Assembly: GCA_964236105.1 (NCBI GenBank)
Contig: CAXSBC010000001.1
Span: 310,001 to 374,000 of the forward strand
Origin: Lichenicola sp964236105
GTDB taxonomy: Bacteria; Pseudomonadota; Alphaproteobacteria; Acetobacterales; Acetobacteraceae
Reading direction: 5' to 3'
DNA length: 64,000 nucleotides
This document shows, one piece after another, positions 63,587-64,000 of this stretch. The notes beneath the pieces were generated by a model. It saw only the letters and a program-made list of their open reading frames with translations, searched no databases and was not told the origin of the DNA. Position 1 is the first letter of the stretch; every line of letters starts with the position of its first letter. The position numbers and the translations under genes are program-made.

Positions 63587-64000
63587 GGGGATGATCCGGT
63601 TGCCTGAGGTGACCGGGGGCATACAACCTGAGGCTCCCGCCGACCAGCGGGCGCCTCCGTGAGGCGGCGGCTCGACGCTGCATCTCGATGGGTCGGTGAC
63701 CGTAACGTACATGTGATCGTCATCGTGAGTGGCAGGGAGCAGCCCTTCAGCACCCGGGGCCGGACCGAGGCCCACCGGTGCGGTTTCCAGCAGCGGCAGA
63801 TGCGGGCTACGAGATCGGCCGGCCGCGGCAGGCGTGGCCGCGCGGATCGTCTGGCTTGGTGCCGTCTGCGGACCCCGAGCCGGCCGCAACCCGCGTGACG
63901 CCGCGTTCCCGCGCGAGGGTCGGGTATGCCTTGATATCGTTCAGGCCGCGCTCGTCATCCGGCTTATGCAGATCCAGGCACTATTCCGCACGGATGCAGC
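63587..64000. other. Right-edge region without a supported gene
   Basis: 414 bases upstream of the S9 gene. The promoter of that gene should be here but is not recognisable. On the minus strand, a frame from about 63977 to 63812 reads LDLHKPDDERGLNDIKAYPT..., protein-like at first, but it is bounded upstream by an in-frame TAG and has no start codon; it may be the tail of a decayed gene extending past the window. Confidence 0.3.

Overview
The window is one stretch of a very GC-rich (about 70%) bacterial chromosome. No plasmid, phage or rRNA/tRNA gene was seen. Gene content points to an alphaproteobacterium, most likely an acetic-acid-type Rhodospirillales (Acetobacteraceae). Clues are the F1 ATP synthase order atpHAGDC, an MmcB-type repair nuclease, the hydrolase / anmK / tyrS neighbourhood, a Tat-exported glucose-fructose-oxidoreductase-like protein and palindromic CCAGGG-GCT-CCCTGG repeats. 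The family assignment is inference. Genes are tightly packed with GC-rich third codon positions, so the opposite strand carries many long spurious frames.

1-7.6 kb, minus strand: a probable nine-gene operon. It starts with two tandem cysteine desulfurases, then a [2Fe-2S] ferredoxin, the tRNA 2-thiouridylase MnmA, a tiny membrane ORF, a glutathione transferase, a GT4 glycosyltransferase, an O-antigen-ligase-like membrane protein and a CobW-type GTPase that runs off the left edge. The first four genes look like a sulfur-relay unit for tRNA thiolation. 7.6-15.2 kb: a divergent spacer, then an alpha/beta hydrolase, anmK, tyrS, an Rrf2 regulator with an SDR enzyme, mmcB, an inositol-monophosphatase-family enzyme and a SYLF lipoprotein. 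15.2-18.9 kb: an alcohol dehydrogenase and a pair of Tat-exported proteins (a yellow/MRJP beta-propeller and a GFO/IDH/MocA oxidoreductase).

18.9-23.6 kb, minus strand: the fatty-acid cluster fabD-fabG-acpP-fabF followed by mltG. 23.7-28.3 kb: a luciferase-like monooxygenase, an SDR, a small unknown protein, a degraded transposase end, bioB and a DUF2628 membrane protein. 28.3-30.4 kb: sucCD. 30.7-34.4 kb: a ferritin-like protein, a secreted M13 peptidase and a Moco-domain-like lipoprotein. 34.4-36.3 kb: divergent mntR/mntH around a perfect 16-bp palindrome lying between the -35 and -10 of the mntH promoter; mntH seems to lack an ATG/GTG/TTG start at the expected N-terminus. 36.4-40 kb: an unusual cluster of a leaderless betaine-binding-like protein, two methyltransferases and a YdcF protein.

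39.9-44.5 kb, minus strand: a GAF-(degenerate GGDEF)-EAL phosphodiesterase, cysK, a second GFO/IDH/MocA enzyme and a small unknown protein. 44.7-49.5 kb, plus strand: an aldo/keto reductase, the preQ1/queuosine genes queE-queC-queD-queF and an MHS-type transporter. 49.5-55 kb, minus strand: atpHAGDC with a downstream secreted-protein gene split by an in-frame TAG. 55-64 kb: a 2H phosphoesterase, a FruK-type sugar kinase, a large exported tricorn protease, an SDR and an exported S9 peptidase. The final 400 bases hold no convincing gene.
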